A stretch of DNA of 64,000 bases, from NCBI GenBank assembly GCA_030340625.1, contig JAOPHQ010000594.1, forward strand, positions 124,001-188,000. The letters run 5' to 3'. The notes beneath the pieces are model-generated. The model saw only the letters and a program-made list of their open reading frames with translations. It searched no databases and was not told the origin of the DNA. The position numbers and the translations under genes were made by a program. Within the stretch, counting starts at the first letter, position 1. Every line of letters begins with the position of its first letter. Positions 11,770 through 23,937 of this stretch are shown piece after piece. This DNA comes from Merluccius polli (lineage: Eukaryota > Chordata > Actinopteri > Gadiformes > Merlucciidae).

Positions 11770-14190
11770 ATAGAATAATTTTATGAGGACCTGTATAGAG
11801 AAAAACAAATAGAAAACGAATCAACAACTGGGATTTTAAAGAACATAGAGAAGAAGATAAATGAAAGTGCATTTTTAACCCGGGATTTTAACCTTTTAGA
11901 ACTTCACAAATGCTTGTCGAATTTTAAAAGGAGAAAATCACCGGGGGAAGATGGGCTTCCATTTGAATTTTATCTCACATTCTGGGACATTTTAGCACCT
12001 GTTGACTGTTTTTACTGATTTTGAAAGACTAGGCCAACTACCAGACAGCTTTAGAGTAGGGATAGTGAAACTACTGCATAAAAAAGATGACAGGACAGAC
12101 TTAAAGAACTGGCGACCAATAACCCTTTTAAACTTTGACGGTAAACTTTTTTACATTGTTTGCTAAAACTTTTAGCAAACATAATGTCCGTGGTTTTAGG
12201 GGAGGTAATCCACCTGGATCAAACCTGTGGCATACCGGGGAGGAAGGTCACTGATAGCCTCGTACTGATTATAGACAACATCTGTTATGCGAGAGACAGA
12301 AACTCAGACTAGTAGTCCTAAATTTAGATTTTGAGAAAACTTTTGATCGAGTCTCGCACCAGTACCTATTTCAGGTACTGCAAAAAATGGGCTTCCCAGA
12401 AGCGTATATAGAGTGGGTGGGTTTGCTGTATCAGGACATCAACAGCACATTTCTTGTTAATGGGCAACTGACAAAAGCAGTAGACTTGCGCTGCGGAGTC
12501 CATCAGGGCTGTCCATTATCAGCCCTCCTCTACATGGCATGCATAGAATCACTGGCACGGGTCTTGAGAAGGGACCAATGGATTAAAGGGGTGGGCAGTG
12601 GGGGACTCACAAGTAAATGTGTTTTATATATGGACAACGTCAATGTTACACAGAACACTGGACCTGACTGACTGCTACGGACAGGCCTCTGAGTCCAAAC
12701 TCAACAGAGGGAAGACCCAAGCCCTTTTTAATGGACCGTGGACAGCGACCAAGAAGACCGGACTCCCCTTGACCGTGAAACAGACTGACTTTAAAATACT
12801 CTGGGTCCAATTCGACAGGGAGGGGGAGGGGACAGAAAACTGGCCGGACGTGGTAGGGAAAGTAAGGCAGAGACTGGGATACTGGGGACTTAGAGGACTA
12901 ACAATGGAAGGAAAGGTTTTAATCATTAAAGCAGTGATTTTACCTTTGCTTTTATTGATCAGCTCTGTTTTTATCCTACCTTGTAGAGTGCTTTTAGAAC
13001 TGGAACATGCAGTATTTTATTTCCTGTGGGGGTACAAGTGAGAGAGACTGAAAAGACGAGACATGAAAAAGACAAAAGAAAAAGGGGGGAAAGGAGTCCC
13101 GGACCTCCACCTGTTTTTAGGAAATAGATACACGGCACTCCACATCAAACATGCCACGGATCCATCCAAAGAAAACAAAACTACAGCAATGGCACGATTC
13201 TGGATGGGGTCCTACCTCAGAAAATTTTATTTTTTAAAAACAGATCTGAGGACACCAGTATCTTTTAATTTGCCACAGTCTTATGCTTTTATTTAGAAGT
13301 TTTTAAAATATTTTAACCTTGAAAATTAGGATTTTAATGTTTTGACTAACCACCGCTTTATTATTACGGTTGTGCAGGAACGGGAAGCAGTGAGTCCATT
13401 GCGCGGGCTCGGATTTGGTGAGCCCTCAACCGTTTGGTGCAATGTGAACCATCCTCCTCTCCCCAACAGACTCCTGTTGTGGATGGCGGCTCATGAGATC
13501 CTCCCAGTCAGGGCGGTCATGCACTCCCAGGGGATGTTGGCATCCCAAACATGCCGACAACCAGGTTGTGGCGCGCCTGAGTCGGTGAGGCATCTGTTCT
13601 GAGAGTGCAGCGCTGCTGGAGACCAGTGGGCAACAGCCGGCTCCCTGCAATTCCCATACTTACAGCAGGGGGGTCCTGAAAGCCAAACTAGTGCTGTATG
13701 TGGTGAGCCAAAGAAATCAGCAACCATCAGACTTTCCCAAGCAGTGGCTCACCCTGGCCGCCATCAAAGACGCCATATGGACCTCCAGAAACTTGCTGGT
13801 AAGGAAGCACATACAGATCCCCCCCGTGGCTGTGATCCGGATGGCCGCAGCAATGGTCCAAGTGGCAGTTGCTGAATGCGGCAGGCACAAAGAAGAATCG
13901 CCTCTGTGCCCATTTGGACATGGGAGCCGGAGCCACACGAGGAAAGGTTGAGGCAGCGGCGGTCACCTGGCTCTTCGGGTGAGGCAGGTGGGAAGGAGCA
14001 GAGTGGGGGAATGATTTTATAAAACGTTTGTATTATTTATTTTAAACATACTTGTTTTTTTAACAATGTGATGTTTTTATATTTGTTGTTTTTATAATGT
14101 CTTCAAAAGGTGTCTGCTTTTAAAACAATGGACTAAACTTCTAAGTTATAAGAACTGGTGTCAATAAATACTTTTCAAACAAAAAAAAAT
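11770..14190 (+). pseudogene. TX1-like (L1 clade) LINE ORF2 fragment
   Basis: Plus-strand frames in succession give a LINE ORF2 lacking the endonuclease. Around 11785-11960 is FYEDLYREKQIENES and KSPGEDGLPFEFY. A reverse transcriptase core follows: HQGCPLSALLYMACIESLAR near 12500, and KCVLYMDNVN near 12620, where the catalytic Y-M-D-D has become Y-M-D-N. The segment after RT follows, then a C-terminal zinc-knuckle-like segment (CRQPGCGAPESVRHLF, 13550-13602). Frameshifts and stops at about 12000, 12290, 12670, 13040, 13300 and 13602 break it. The 3' end has AATAAA at about 14164 and an A run at 14180-14188, as expected for LINE retrotransposition. Confidence 0.85.
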
Positions 14191-14581
14191 CTCTTATCAG
14201 TTTAATATCTGATATGTCCCCTAGCCGGGGACCATATTACATTTATTTTTGGAACTGGGAGATGCAATATGGGCTTGCGCCGTCCACTCCACGCATCGAC
14301 TTGGTATTGTAGTACCTCCAGGACCGGTGCACCCCCTCTATCTTTAAAAATGAAAGCTGTTGATATACCGCGAAGTGGTGTTTAAGGAACGCGTCTGTTC
14401 TGAACACGTCCAGAAGATTAAGTATAATGCTATTGCCCAAATTGATTTCAGAAGTGCAAATTCATAGCAGCAATCATTCGACTGCTCCAACAACAACAAC
14501 AACAACAACAGAGGAGGACTCCCCCAAGCACTCCAAGACCTGTGGAGTGAAACCTGGAGCATGATGGTTCCTGATGAACGT

Positions 14582-14680
14582 TTACATATTACATTTTACA
14601 TTTAACATTTAGGGCATTTAGCAGACGTTTTTGTCCAAAGCGACTTACAATAAGTTCATTTGTCAGTAGAAAGTAAAACA
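14582..14680 (-). mobile_element. L2-type LINE/SINE 3' tail
   Basis: The reverse complement reads GTAAGTCGCTTTGGACAAAA then CGTCTGCTAAATG, the conserved 3' tail shared by fish L2 LINEs and the SINEs that use them. It is a short 5'-truncated insertion. Confidence 0.7.
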
Positions 14681-14765
14681 ACAATATATCACTGTTGGTA
14701 CAGCAATGATGTCAATAGAACAAGTTTCTAGGTGCACCATAATTGCTAGGTTATCAATCCTTTCT

Positions 14766-15230
14766 GGGGTCCGTTTCACAAAGCAGGTTTAACAACCTCT
14801 GAGTTTAATCCTAAACGCTGAGTTGATCTTCACTGAGATAGAAAACTCTGGGATTTCGGTTCCACAACACCGGTTTTGAGTTAAGTTGATCAATTCAGAG
14901 GAGTTCCACCTAGGGTTGAGCGCGTGCACCACAACTATAAAAAGCCAGCATCAATGGAGCCCCGATTCGACGAGTCACCATGGCAACGGGAAAGTCACCA
15001 ACCTCGATTGGAAATACTTAATATACCTACTACTAATGCGCTCATATGGCGAGTTTCAACACGTTTTTAGAAAGAAGTGCAACACTGCTGCGTAAGTTTA
15101 AATGGAGTCATTTGCGATCACAATAATATTACAGAGGAAAACTGCTTGAATGGTAACTATTTATTTCATTTAGGTGCAATCCCGCGGGGGAGAAGCGCAC
15201 TTGACAGCAGCTTAAGATTACATTATTCAA
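14766..15230 (+). mobile_element. PIF/Harbinger fragment with Myb/SANT remnant
   Basis: Starts GGGGTCCGTTTCACAAAGC and aligns along its length with 24300-24850. The Myb/SANT exon 1 relic reads YLLLMRSYGEFQHVFRKKC (compare EVLMLAYGEYEHIFRRRC in the intact copy). An exon 2 relic follows with CNPAGEKRT, where the next codon is a stop. The start region is frameshifted and the transposase half is absent. Confidence 0.7.
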
Positions 15231-15594
15231 ACAGATAAGACCTCGGCATGATCATTTTGATCATGTTTTACACTGTAAAGTAAATATTAAGTGGCTATTT
15301 GACTGTATACAGTTGCCTCTACATCTCCGACATTGTACAAAAAACATTTGCAAAGAAACGCAGTGCAACACACAATATCTGCTGGGATGTGAGAGACTAC
15401 GGTTGGTAATGTTGCACATGTAAGGACGGATTAGGTTGTGTATGTAAATGATGGACTGTGACGTGAAACGGTACCGCTGAAAAAGATAATTGTCTGGAAA
15501 TGATAGTTGTCTGGAAAGGCTAGCCTACATCTATGGTCTGATAACCCTCTCCCGACGAATATTTAATTCTCTGCGCAGTAAATAATAATTATAT

Positions 15595-15783
<189 letters not shown>

Positions 15784-15961
15784 CAAGGGCGTAATCAGCG
15801 TTTTGAGAGTGGGGGGGACATATTTAAACGGGGGGTCTGGGGGTCGTCCCCTAGAAAAATTTGAAAGAAGTAGTTGCAATTTCCCGCATTTTGGTGCATT
15901 TTACCATGTTTTCAGATTCAAAATGATCTCCCTCTTTCATTGATTTTCCTTGGATGATTCA
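15784..15961. mobile_element. MITE-like repeat, copy 1 (inverse copy at 60459)
   Basis: AAGGGCGTAATCAGCGTTTTG leads into G-rich and then AT-rich sequence that is nearly identical to the reverse complement of 60459-60617. The TIR-like start (CAAGGGCGTAAT) suggests a DNA transposon end. No second terminus was found here. Confidence 0.6.
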
Positions 15962-16079
15962 TTTAATGAGTAACGCGTGTCAAGATAACCAGCTTGCGGG
16001 TTCTACGCTAGCTAGATAACCTTTGTCTGCCTCATCGCAAGCACATGAGAAAGGAGTCAAGTAGCTAACCTGCCTGATC

Positions 16080-16685
16080 TGCTAAGTGAAACTAAATGAT
16101 GACAGCCATTGTATTGCCCGAAGTGAAGAGAATCTGCTCAAATACACTGACCCAATTCTGCTTGCTGTCACTCAGCCGACATTGCCAGCACTGGGCCGGA
16201 ATCACCCCGACAAAATTGCTGCAATTGGACCACGTGTACATTTCCTCCAGCATTGCCAGAATCGGTCCAGTATACACACCGGAGTTGGCTAACTTTAAAT
16301 GAGCCATGATTGCCCCGTATTATATACATACATTTACAATTAGTGGAAGATACCCTCACAATGCAATACATTTGTCAGTTATTGTGGTTAGCTACAGTAC
16401 TACTTGAGGGTACTACTTTACTCAACACTTGAGGGTTTAGGCTACTTAAATAATCTAGTCATACAAAACTTCTGCTAATGACAAAAGGTTTTAAAGTTGA
16501 CCAGTATAATGTAATATTTTCCACACATAGTAAAATGCTTAATCAAGGAGTAAAATAAAAACAAATACACGATGTAAATACCAGTAAAACAATTTATTGT
16601 TTTATCAATTTCAAACAATTTCAAATGTAAAATTAAATTTCAAAATACATTTCAATCAAAAAAACAAATGCCCATAATGTAATAA
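16080..16685. other. No gene seen
   Basis: Contains two related segments (around 16180-16230 and 16245-16280) with CCAGCA-TTGCCAGAATCGG-like sequence, then AT-rich DNA. Short frames on both strands look like chance. Confidence 0.4.
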
Positions 16686-17946
16686 ACTGTAATAATCAAA
16701 TCAAACTTTATTTCTATAGCACCTTTCGTACAAAATTTGCAATACAAGGTGCCTAACAATACAATGAAAATACAACAAAATACAACAATGCAATGAAAAT
16801 ATAACAATACAATGAGAATACAACAATACAGTGAAAATAAATGATAATATAAGGAAAAGGTAGGTAAATAGGTATGTCTTAAGGTTTCTTTTAAACGTGT
16901 TCAAAGATTGTGATGACCTCAGCTCCTCTGGCAGTCTGTTCCAGAGGCGAGGACCGTAGAAACTAAATGCCGCCTCCCCGTAGGTCTCTGCCTCACCCGA
17001 GGAACAACTAAAAGGCCAGTGCCAGAAGACCTGAGTGATCTAGAGGGAGCATACATCAGTAGCATGTCTGACAAGTATTCGGGCGCTAACCCATTCAGTG
17101 GTTTGAACACCAATAAGAGGATTTTAAAATCTATTCGACAAACTGACAGGCAACCAATGAAATGACTTTAGGACAGGTGAGATGTGTGCTCTCCTTCTGG
17201 TCTTGGGCAGTACACGTGCTGCTGCATTCTGAATGATCTGTAGCTTATTTATAGCTTTCTTAGGTAGACCAGATAGGAGAGCATTACAGTAATCAAGCCT
17301 GCTAGTAATAAAAGCATGCATAAGTCTCTCAGTATCTGCCTGGGAGAGAAACGGTTGCACTTTAGCAATATTTCTAAGGTGATAGAAGGCCGTTTTAGTG
17401 AGATTACTGATATGAGATTCAAAATTCAAATCAGGGTGTAGAAGCACGCCAAGAGTTTTTGCTAGGGGCTTGGCGTTTTGTGCGAGGGATTTTAAGTTAG
17501 TGCACAGTATCTCTCTCTGGACCTTTGCTCCGATAATTAAGACCTCTGTCTTCTCTTTGTTCAATTGCAGGAAATTATGTGATGTCCACAGGTTGATATG
17601 ATCACTGCATTGAACCAGTTTATCAATAGGGCTGATGTCATTGTGTGATAAAGAGATGTAGAGTTGTGTATCATTGGCATAGCTATGAAAACTAATCCTG
17701 TGTTCTCTGATGATATTTCCCAGTGGCAGCATATAGAGACTGAACAACACAGGTCCCAGAACGGAGCCTTGAGGAACCCCACATGTTATGCTAGTGTTAG
17801 CCAAGGAGTGGTCACCAATGGAGACAAAATAGTCTCTGCCGGACAAATAAGTCTTAAATCAATCTAAAACTGGACCAGAGAGACCAAAAACTTCTGTAGT
17901 CTGTTAATAAGGATGTCATGATCGACTGTATCAAAAGCAGCGCTTA
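16686..17946 (-). pseudogene. L2-type LINE, reverse transcriptase half
   Basis: A long minus-strand frame (17846-17124) continues after a frameshift to 16919. It shows CGVPQGSVLGPVLFSLYM (RT motif B region), then HSYANDTQLYIS where the catalytic YADD is YAND. LTKTAFYHLRNI, SRLDYCNALLSGLP and IQNAAARVL follow, and then the C-terminal PVSLSNRF segment, all hallmarks of L2 ORF2. Upstream AAFDTVDHD (motif A) is present at about 17930 with a frameshift. The 3' end holds AATCAAACTTTATTT-type tail sequence at about 16697. The 5' half of the element resumes at 18925, beyond inserted DNA. Confidence 0.88.
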
Positions 17947-18796
17947 AAGGACAATTCCGGCGCAAAATGAGACCATATGATCATAACACATGTCCACCGA
18001 GTTGGACCGTTCTCTGGGATCAGTTTTCATTCTAGTCGAATGTAACCAAAGTTCTCGAAAACCACTAATTAGCTTATAATGCTAGCTGTGGGGGCAGATA
18101 TTCATGTAAAATAAATCGAAATTCTATACCACTAACAAGGCTCAAAATCGCACCACACTTCCACAGTAGCATAATGAGGGTCCCTACATGTAAAACGAAG
18201 CATTGAGAACTTTGTAAGTATACAGACATTTTATTAAAAATAAAGTTTAGAAAGCCAGTGCCTTCACGAAAACAAGCGGGCGCCATCTTTGGAAAACAGT
18301 CACGACCAGTCGAGCGACGAACGCTGTGCAACGTAATGAGCCGGAAGAGGCGTACACATGAGATGTCAATGAATCAGAAGGTGTTTAATCTAGTAGAAGA
18401 TGTGCGAAGTGCGACCAGTGCGTGTGCATAAAGAAGAGAAGAAAATGGTTTGTGTTTGTGCTTTTCCCGGCTGTGTTCGTTGCTCGACTGGTTGTGACTG
18501 TTTTCCAAAGATGGCGCCCGCTTGTTTTCGTGAAGACACTGGCTTTCTAAACTTTCTTTTTAACAAACTGTCTGTACACTTAGTACAGTCCTCAATGCTT
18601 CGTTTTATATGTAGGGACCCTCATTATGCTAGCGTGGAAGTGTGGGGCGATTTTGAGCCTCGTTAGTGGTAGTAGAATTGCGATTTATTTTACATGAATA
18701 TCTGCCCCCACAGCTAGTGTTATAAGCTAATTAGCGGTTTTCGAGAACTTTGGTTACATTCGACTAGAATGAAAACTGATCCCAGAGAACAGTCAA
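17944..18796. mobile_element. Foldback element at TTAA, ~320-bp arms
   Basis: Begins at TTAA (17944-17947) with AAAGGACAATTCCGGCGC. The left arm (about 18008-18335) is inverted in the right arm (about 18470-18796), with a loop of about 135 bp. The outer 60 bp is missing from the right arm, where hAT sequence takes over. TTAA targeting is known for piggyBac and Kolobok. The loop/right arm contains MVCVCAFPGCVR...CDCFPK, resembling the start of a THAP finger, which would favour Kolobok; this is tentative. It sits inside the L2 ORF2. Confidence 0.7.
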
Positions 18797-18912
18797 AGCC
18801 GGACAGGGCTGAAAACCCGGACAGTCCGGCCTAAAGCCGGACGCGTATTTGTCCTCCTTTTTGAACCCGCGCCCCCGGGAGAGTGTCCGCCCCCACCGGT
18901 TGAGAACCACTG
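18797..18912. mobile_element. hAT terminus fragment
   Basis: Ends CCGGTTGAGAACCACTGC, the inverse of a Charlie-type TIR (GCAGTGGTTCTCAACCGG). Internal GCCGGAC/GTCCGGC short inverted repeats are present. Only one end is visible. Confidence 0.6.
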
Positions 18913-18924
18913 CTCTAGACAATT

Positions 18925-19356
18925 AAGCACAGTTTTAAAAAAGGTGGTGGATATAGGGTCGAGTGAGCAGGTGGAGGGCTTTAGTTGCATCACTTTGTTC
19001 CTGAGCATTTCTTTATCAACAGCAGCAAAAACATTCATAGCAGACAGAAAGTGTCCAAAGACAGAGGTTCATGCACATCCAACGCTAGGACTTCGGCAAT
19101 GGCTCACCATCAGGTTTTGATAATGCATTTGACGTATGTAAGAATATTGCAATGGTTCCTTTTTTCTAGGTTGGGATAAGAAGGACAGTGTTGTGATCGC
19201 AAGAGCCGAGAGGGGGCAAAGCTACAGACTTATACGCACCTTTGACTGAATCATAACATAAATCGATTTTGTTCAGTCTAATAGGGCATGAAATATAGGG
19301 GGACATGGAGGGCCAGGTAAGGAGAAAAGATTGTTCAATCAAAGGATGCATGAGAA
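18925..19356 (-). pseudogene. L2-type LINE, endonuclease C-terminus and RT start
   Basis: The minus strand reads IDLCYDSVKGAYKSVALPP then LGSCDHNTVLLIPT (19330-19170), the end of an L2 apurinic-type endonuclease with its GSxDHN motif. Then comes VDKEMLRNKVMQLKPSTCSL followed by DPISTTFFKTVLNCL (19015-18925), the start of the RT domain. It is the upstream continuation of the LINE at 16686-17946, and the two halves are separated by the foldback and hAT insertions. The element is 5' truncated at about 19356. Confidence 0.85.
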
Positions 19357-19359
19357 GGT

Positions 19360-20740
19360 ACTACATGTCATACAAATAAAACTTACTTGTGACTATTTTG
19401 ATATGTAAAATACACCTTAATTGCCTGAATGAGTAATATTTTATTTTCCAATCCCACAGCTGTCTCTACTGTGCATCTCCAAGATGTCAGTCACGGGGCT
19501 CTGATGCAGAAAATGAAAGGTATGTACAGAATGAAAAAGTGAATTGCTAATTGACTATTCTTCCTGTCACCATAGCCTGATTCTCATATTTTCTATCTGA
19601 AGGTAGTTTTGAATTTATTTAAGTGAATTTAGAAAAAGGACTGTAATAATAATGTTGGTTATGACCATTTGAGTCTTTGTTTGAAATACCTTAACATATC
19701 TTATAAATTGTAAATGAGAATACTATAATCTCATTCCCTACAGAGGTTCAAAGCCAGAAGAAGGTCCTTGCACGCCGCAAAAAAAGACGAAATAGTTGTA
19801 ATGATCAGAGCACTGACAAATCCTTCACACCTCAGCATGTTGAAATTGTAAATTATTCTCCTGGGTATTCAGCCCAGCTCAAATTATTATTGTTATTATT
19901 ATATTGTTATTTACCGCTATAACAGTTATTGATGTGTATATTTGTCATTGCACCAGTGGATAATATGGTTTTGTTGTGAAAAACATGTTTTTTATATTTA
20001 CAGATTGCTCCTACCACACTGGCCGTGATGCCTTTGAAATAAGTAGCTACGTGAAGGAAAGAGTCAGAAAGGTTTGACAGGGAGAGTAAAAAACACATGC
20101 GGGGCTAACTGTAGGAAGTAAGATCTTGCTGATTGCTAATATCAAGCATGCATATTAAGTGCATACTGAAATGTAATTCACTCATGTATACAATTCATTT
20201 GCATAAATATTGGGAATAATAACGTCAATGCATTTTGTCTATCAAACTCACAATTTTGCACTGTTACAATTAGATCTTAGATTATTAGAACATTAATTAG
20301 AAGTGTGGTATTGCTCAAGAACAAAAATGTGCAAAGATTGAGCTTGAGTTGTAGTTGTCTTCCTTTATAGATGAGAATCAATATAAAGTAGGTATATACA
20401 GTATGTTATATAAGTGAAGTTTGACCAATAAACAGAACGGTTTATTGATATTTTCCTTTTTTACTTATGGCTGCGTCAAACCAACTTGATCTCATAGAAA
20501 TACCTTGTTAACACTGCATTACGTGGTGGTGTCACCATGGAAACAATGCTAATGTACAGTCAATTAGAATCCTCGTTCAACAATAAAACAAGATGGCTGA
20601 CATTCCTTTTATTCAGTGGAAAATGCAATAATTTAAGATAGTTTCGGCATTAAAATGCGTTTTGATAACATTTCTAGCGACAAATGTGCATTTTATTTTC
20701 ATAATCTTACTTCAGTAAATGTATATGTTTTGTTTGGTTA
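19360..20740. other. Unassigned interval with weak exon-like signals
   Basis: Three short segments have acceptor/donor-like borders: about 19461-19520 (CCACAG before, GTATGT after), 19742-19790 (CTACAG before) and 20004-20080 (TTACAG before). Joined in phase, the first two read CLYCASPRCQSRG...PCTPQKKTK and then stop. I do not recognise a protein. The rest is AT-rich. Confidence 0.2.
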
Positions 20741-20741
20741 G

Positions 20742-21053
20742 TGTGGCAGGGTTGCTCCTAACCACATGCCACCTAAGTGGCTTTCCTTGGGGCCCTCCGA
20801 CACAGGACACGGGTAGATGTTCAACAAAGCATTTATTGGAGAGCAGGTGGTATTGCTGAGCTGATGTTCAAACTGCCATGACTGTGCTCCTCCTGGAGTG
20901 TGTGTGTTGATGGCTGGTTTATCCTGGATGCCATGATTGCTCTGCACCACAGGTGTGCAGCCCCACCCAGCCAGAGTCCAATCAGTGTGACTCAGGCCAG
21001 GTGAGGCTGTAAACCAGCCATCAACAACACACACTCCACACACACCCTCCACA
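20742..21053. mobile_element. LTR family member, copy 2
   Basis: 312 bp, TGTGGCAGGG to CCCTCCACA, aligned throughout with the solo LTR at 1651-1940. No matching 5-bp TSD (GTTAG versus GACAT), so the flanks are mutated or rearranged. Confidence 0.7.
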
Positions 21054-21115
21054 GACATCTCAGTGAGAGTTTCGGTGTTAATTTCGTTTCAGCGAGATTC
21101 TTTGCAGTCGTTTTC

Positions 21116-21184
21116 ATGGAGCCTGCAAGAAAGAGGAAACATTCCCCAGTATGGGAACATTTTGATATAATTTCGCCTAATAAG
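21116..21184 (+). pseudogene. Orphan exon 1 of ZBED-type hAT transposase
   Basis: A 69-bp exon starts with ATG at 21116 and encodes 23 residues containing RKHSPVWEHFDIISPNK, the first half of a BED zinc finger with its conserved W and F. It ends at a strong donor (AAG|GTAAGT). The next exon of this family, starting VKCLLCANELGYNN, is not downstream on this strand. A matching exon with an acceptor before VKCLLC exists at about 37870 on the opposite strand. Splice phase agrees (both between codons). It is therefore an orphaned first exon. Confidence 0.7.
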
Positions 21185-21558
21185 GTAAGTGTTCTTCTTT
21201 TTCTTTCTTTTTTTTTCTTTTATGGTACCCTATTTTATCCAAAACATATAGATGCATTTATATAAGTCTACAAGTTTTATGTATGTGTTTCCATAGTCTA
21301 CTAGCCTATCATTTTTCACCCTATTTTTTTGAATATATGTGACGGGGTGAATTATTAGTTTCAATATAGGCTCAGGAAACATTTAAATATTCATTGGTTA
21401 CATGCACATTACTTTACCATGATAGATTGCTTCCAATCCCCCTCTTCCTATAGAGGGGGTGTGTTGTTTTGGGAAGGCTACCCCACCTCATACACTCCCT
21501 CCCCACAGAGGGAGCCGGTTTAATCTCAGGTTGACTTTAGCACTTCCGTGGTAAATTC

Positions 21559-22551
21559 GAGTAAGCCCTGGCTGCAGTACGCAGATCGGGGAGTGGCTCA
21601 ACGTGTGGGTGGAGCTAAACGTTTGACTCCGCCCACTTGCCAATAGCAACCGGAAGAGGAAGAATGTGAGTCCATAATTGCGCGCTTTTCTGCCGAGAGG
21701 TAAATTGCCGCTTTCTGTTCGTGTAAATTATAAACTAATTTATGGAGAAACCACCAAGTTGATAATTAAATTATTCATGCAAGGAACGTGCAAAGGCCTC
21801 ATGTTTATGTCAGTCGTGTAAATAATAACATTAAATAATAACATTTAGGTGGTGGTGGTAGTTGAGTACATGTTAAGGCCTGGGGTAATAAAAATCAATG
21901 ATGCAAAGTCTTTTGTCTTTGGTTTATTTAACTTAGCTAATATAATTAAGTGTACAAAATAACATGTGTCTATGTACCGTATATACGGTTTGTCACTCTC
22001 AGGAAAATGCTATGGTGTATATATATAAGTATAAGTGTAAATAATGTATATATGTAAGAAGTTGTATGTGAAGTTGTGAGGGCTCATGAAAATGTAAATG
22101 CATTACCATTATTTTATTATAAATAATAATTATATCGAATATTATTATGGAGTCAAATGTGAATAGTATGTATTATTACTATTGTTATGGAGTCAACCGT
22201 TTAGCTCCGCCCACATTTATACCATTATTTTATTATAAATAATAATTATATCGAATGTATTATACATTATTACTATTATTATGGAGTCAAACGTGAATAG
22301 TATGTATTGTTATGGAGTCAAACGTTTAGCTCCGCCCACATTTATACCATTATTTTATTATAAATAATAATTATATTGAATGTATTATACATTAGTATGT
22401 ATTATTACTATTATTATGGAGTCAAACGTGAATAGTAGGCTATGTATTATTATTACTATTATTATGGAGTCAAACGTTTAGGCGGAGTCAAACGTTTAGC
22501 TCCGCCCACATTTAGCCCCGCCCAGATCTGCGTACTGCAGCCAGGTGCAAT
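21559..22551. mobile_element. MULE-like MITE with 10-bp TSD
   Basis: TGGTAAATTC occurs immediately outside both ends (21549-21558, 22552-22561). The inverted termini share CCTGGCTGCAGTACGCAGAT. A 9-10-bp TSD is the hallmark of Mutator-like elements. Inside are three direct repeats of about 100-120 bp carrying GGAGTCAAACG-TTAGCTCCGCCC (22142-22510). There is no coding capacity. Confidence 0.65.
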
Positions 22552-22561
22552 TGGTAAATTC

Positions 22562-23071
22562 AGGAAATTGATGGCAGGGGTGGTTGAATGAGCGTAGTCT
22601 CACACTGGAGCTTAAGGCTAGAGAGCTGGACCGAAGTCTCACCACCTGCGTCTAAAGGCCCATTCACACCCTACGGTAAATACGGATACGGACCCTTTCA
22701 TCCGGTCCCGGAGGTCGTTTCGTCCGTCAACGGCTCCGTCGCCAGTGAGCTTACTCATCCGGAGTGCTACGGACGAAACGGAGCAATACCACCGGAGGTC
22801 GAGGCGGCAGTATAGAGTCAGAACTCAGAAGTTCAACCATTCGCGAAAATCAACGAAGAATATCATATTATATAATTAATATAATATAATAAGCAATTCA
22901 TCAAATCGTGCGGCGGACATCCTAAAGTACTGAAAATGCCTTTCGCCATCCAACTCTCTCATTGGCAAAACTAAGGAAAAAAAACTCACCGTTGATGCGT
23001 CGATTTTCATTTAAAGGTCTCGCATGCCACCGCCGCGAACACCTTTTGCGCCTTTTTGTCTTCATTCACAC
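22562..23071. other. Repeat-derived interval
   Basis: GGCTAGAGAGCTGGACCGAAG and the sequence that follows (22617-22670) recur in variant form at 23580-23655, which indicates an old dispersed element. No gene is recognised. Confidence 0.4.
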
Positions 23072-23477
23072 TGTTGTGCTGTTCTTTGAGGAAGAAGGCC
23101 CCCGACACAGGATCGCTTTTAACTCACTTTATTTGTTTAGCTTTAGGTATATTATCTATGAAGCAAAAGGAGAGGTATGTATAGTTCAAGCGTGGAGCTA
23201 CCCTTAGCTGGATATCTAATAGATACGCTGCCTGGGGATTTCTGCCCTTCCCCCGGATGTGTGGTTTGGTAGTACTTGGGCAGGCGTGGCCTCTATGACG
23301 CATACTATGCTCTGATTGGCTAGTGTTGAGCGCCCGCCCCCAGTGTATTATGTGTGCTGCCATCTGGTGGCCAGGTGCGGTTAATACAACTTATATATTT
23401 ATTTCTATTCCCTAGTGGCTATGTGTAGATATTACAGCCTGTTGATAAATATGTGCGGTTATACATTCGTCACAACA
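23072..23477. repeat. Dispersed LTR-like repeat, copy B
   Basis: TGTTGTGCTG to CGTCACAACA, 406 bp, matching 11037-11402 with about 40 bp extra near its start. TG...CA ends suggest an LTR. No clear TSD. Confidence 0.6.
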
Positions 23478-23937
23478 CTGGGTTTCATGCTGCCTTCGCT
23501 CGTAACTTTGATGCCTAGATGTTGCATGCTGCTGTTACAGCAGGGAGCAGCTTGAATAGTTTATCCACATGGGAGCCTAAGGCTAGAAAGTCTGACCGAA
23601 GTTTCACCATCAGCGTCTAACGCGTAAAAGTTGGACGCGGGTAGTTCATTCACACTGATCGGCCCATCGCCGCGAACTGGGGCTACGGGGAGCAAGTACA
23701 TTGCCCAAAGACGTGGTGTGTCGAGATTCATTGCACAAGGTAGCCACTCGTTAGTCTAATTGCACTCTAGCAATACTTCTGTTTACATTTCCTGCATATT
23801 TATTACGAATGGTGTGCCATATGTATGATTGATTTTATGTTTAACTTATAGTACAGGGAATGTTTAGCTGAAGATGATATGCTTCTATCTGTGTGCTGTG
23901 TGTACTTATGTGTGCTTATGGTCTGTTCCAGACGTGG

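Noticed and set aside
16086..16371. Frames open on both strands, initially considered a coding exon
   Set aside because: No motif, overlapping frames in several phases, and internal near-duplicated sequence suggest chance.
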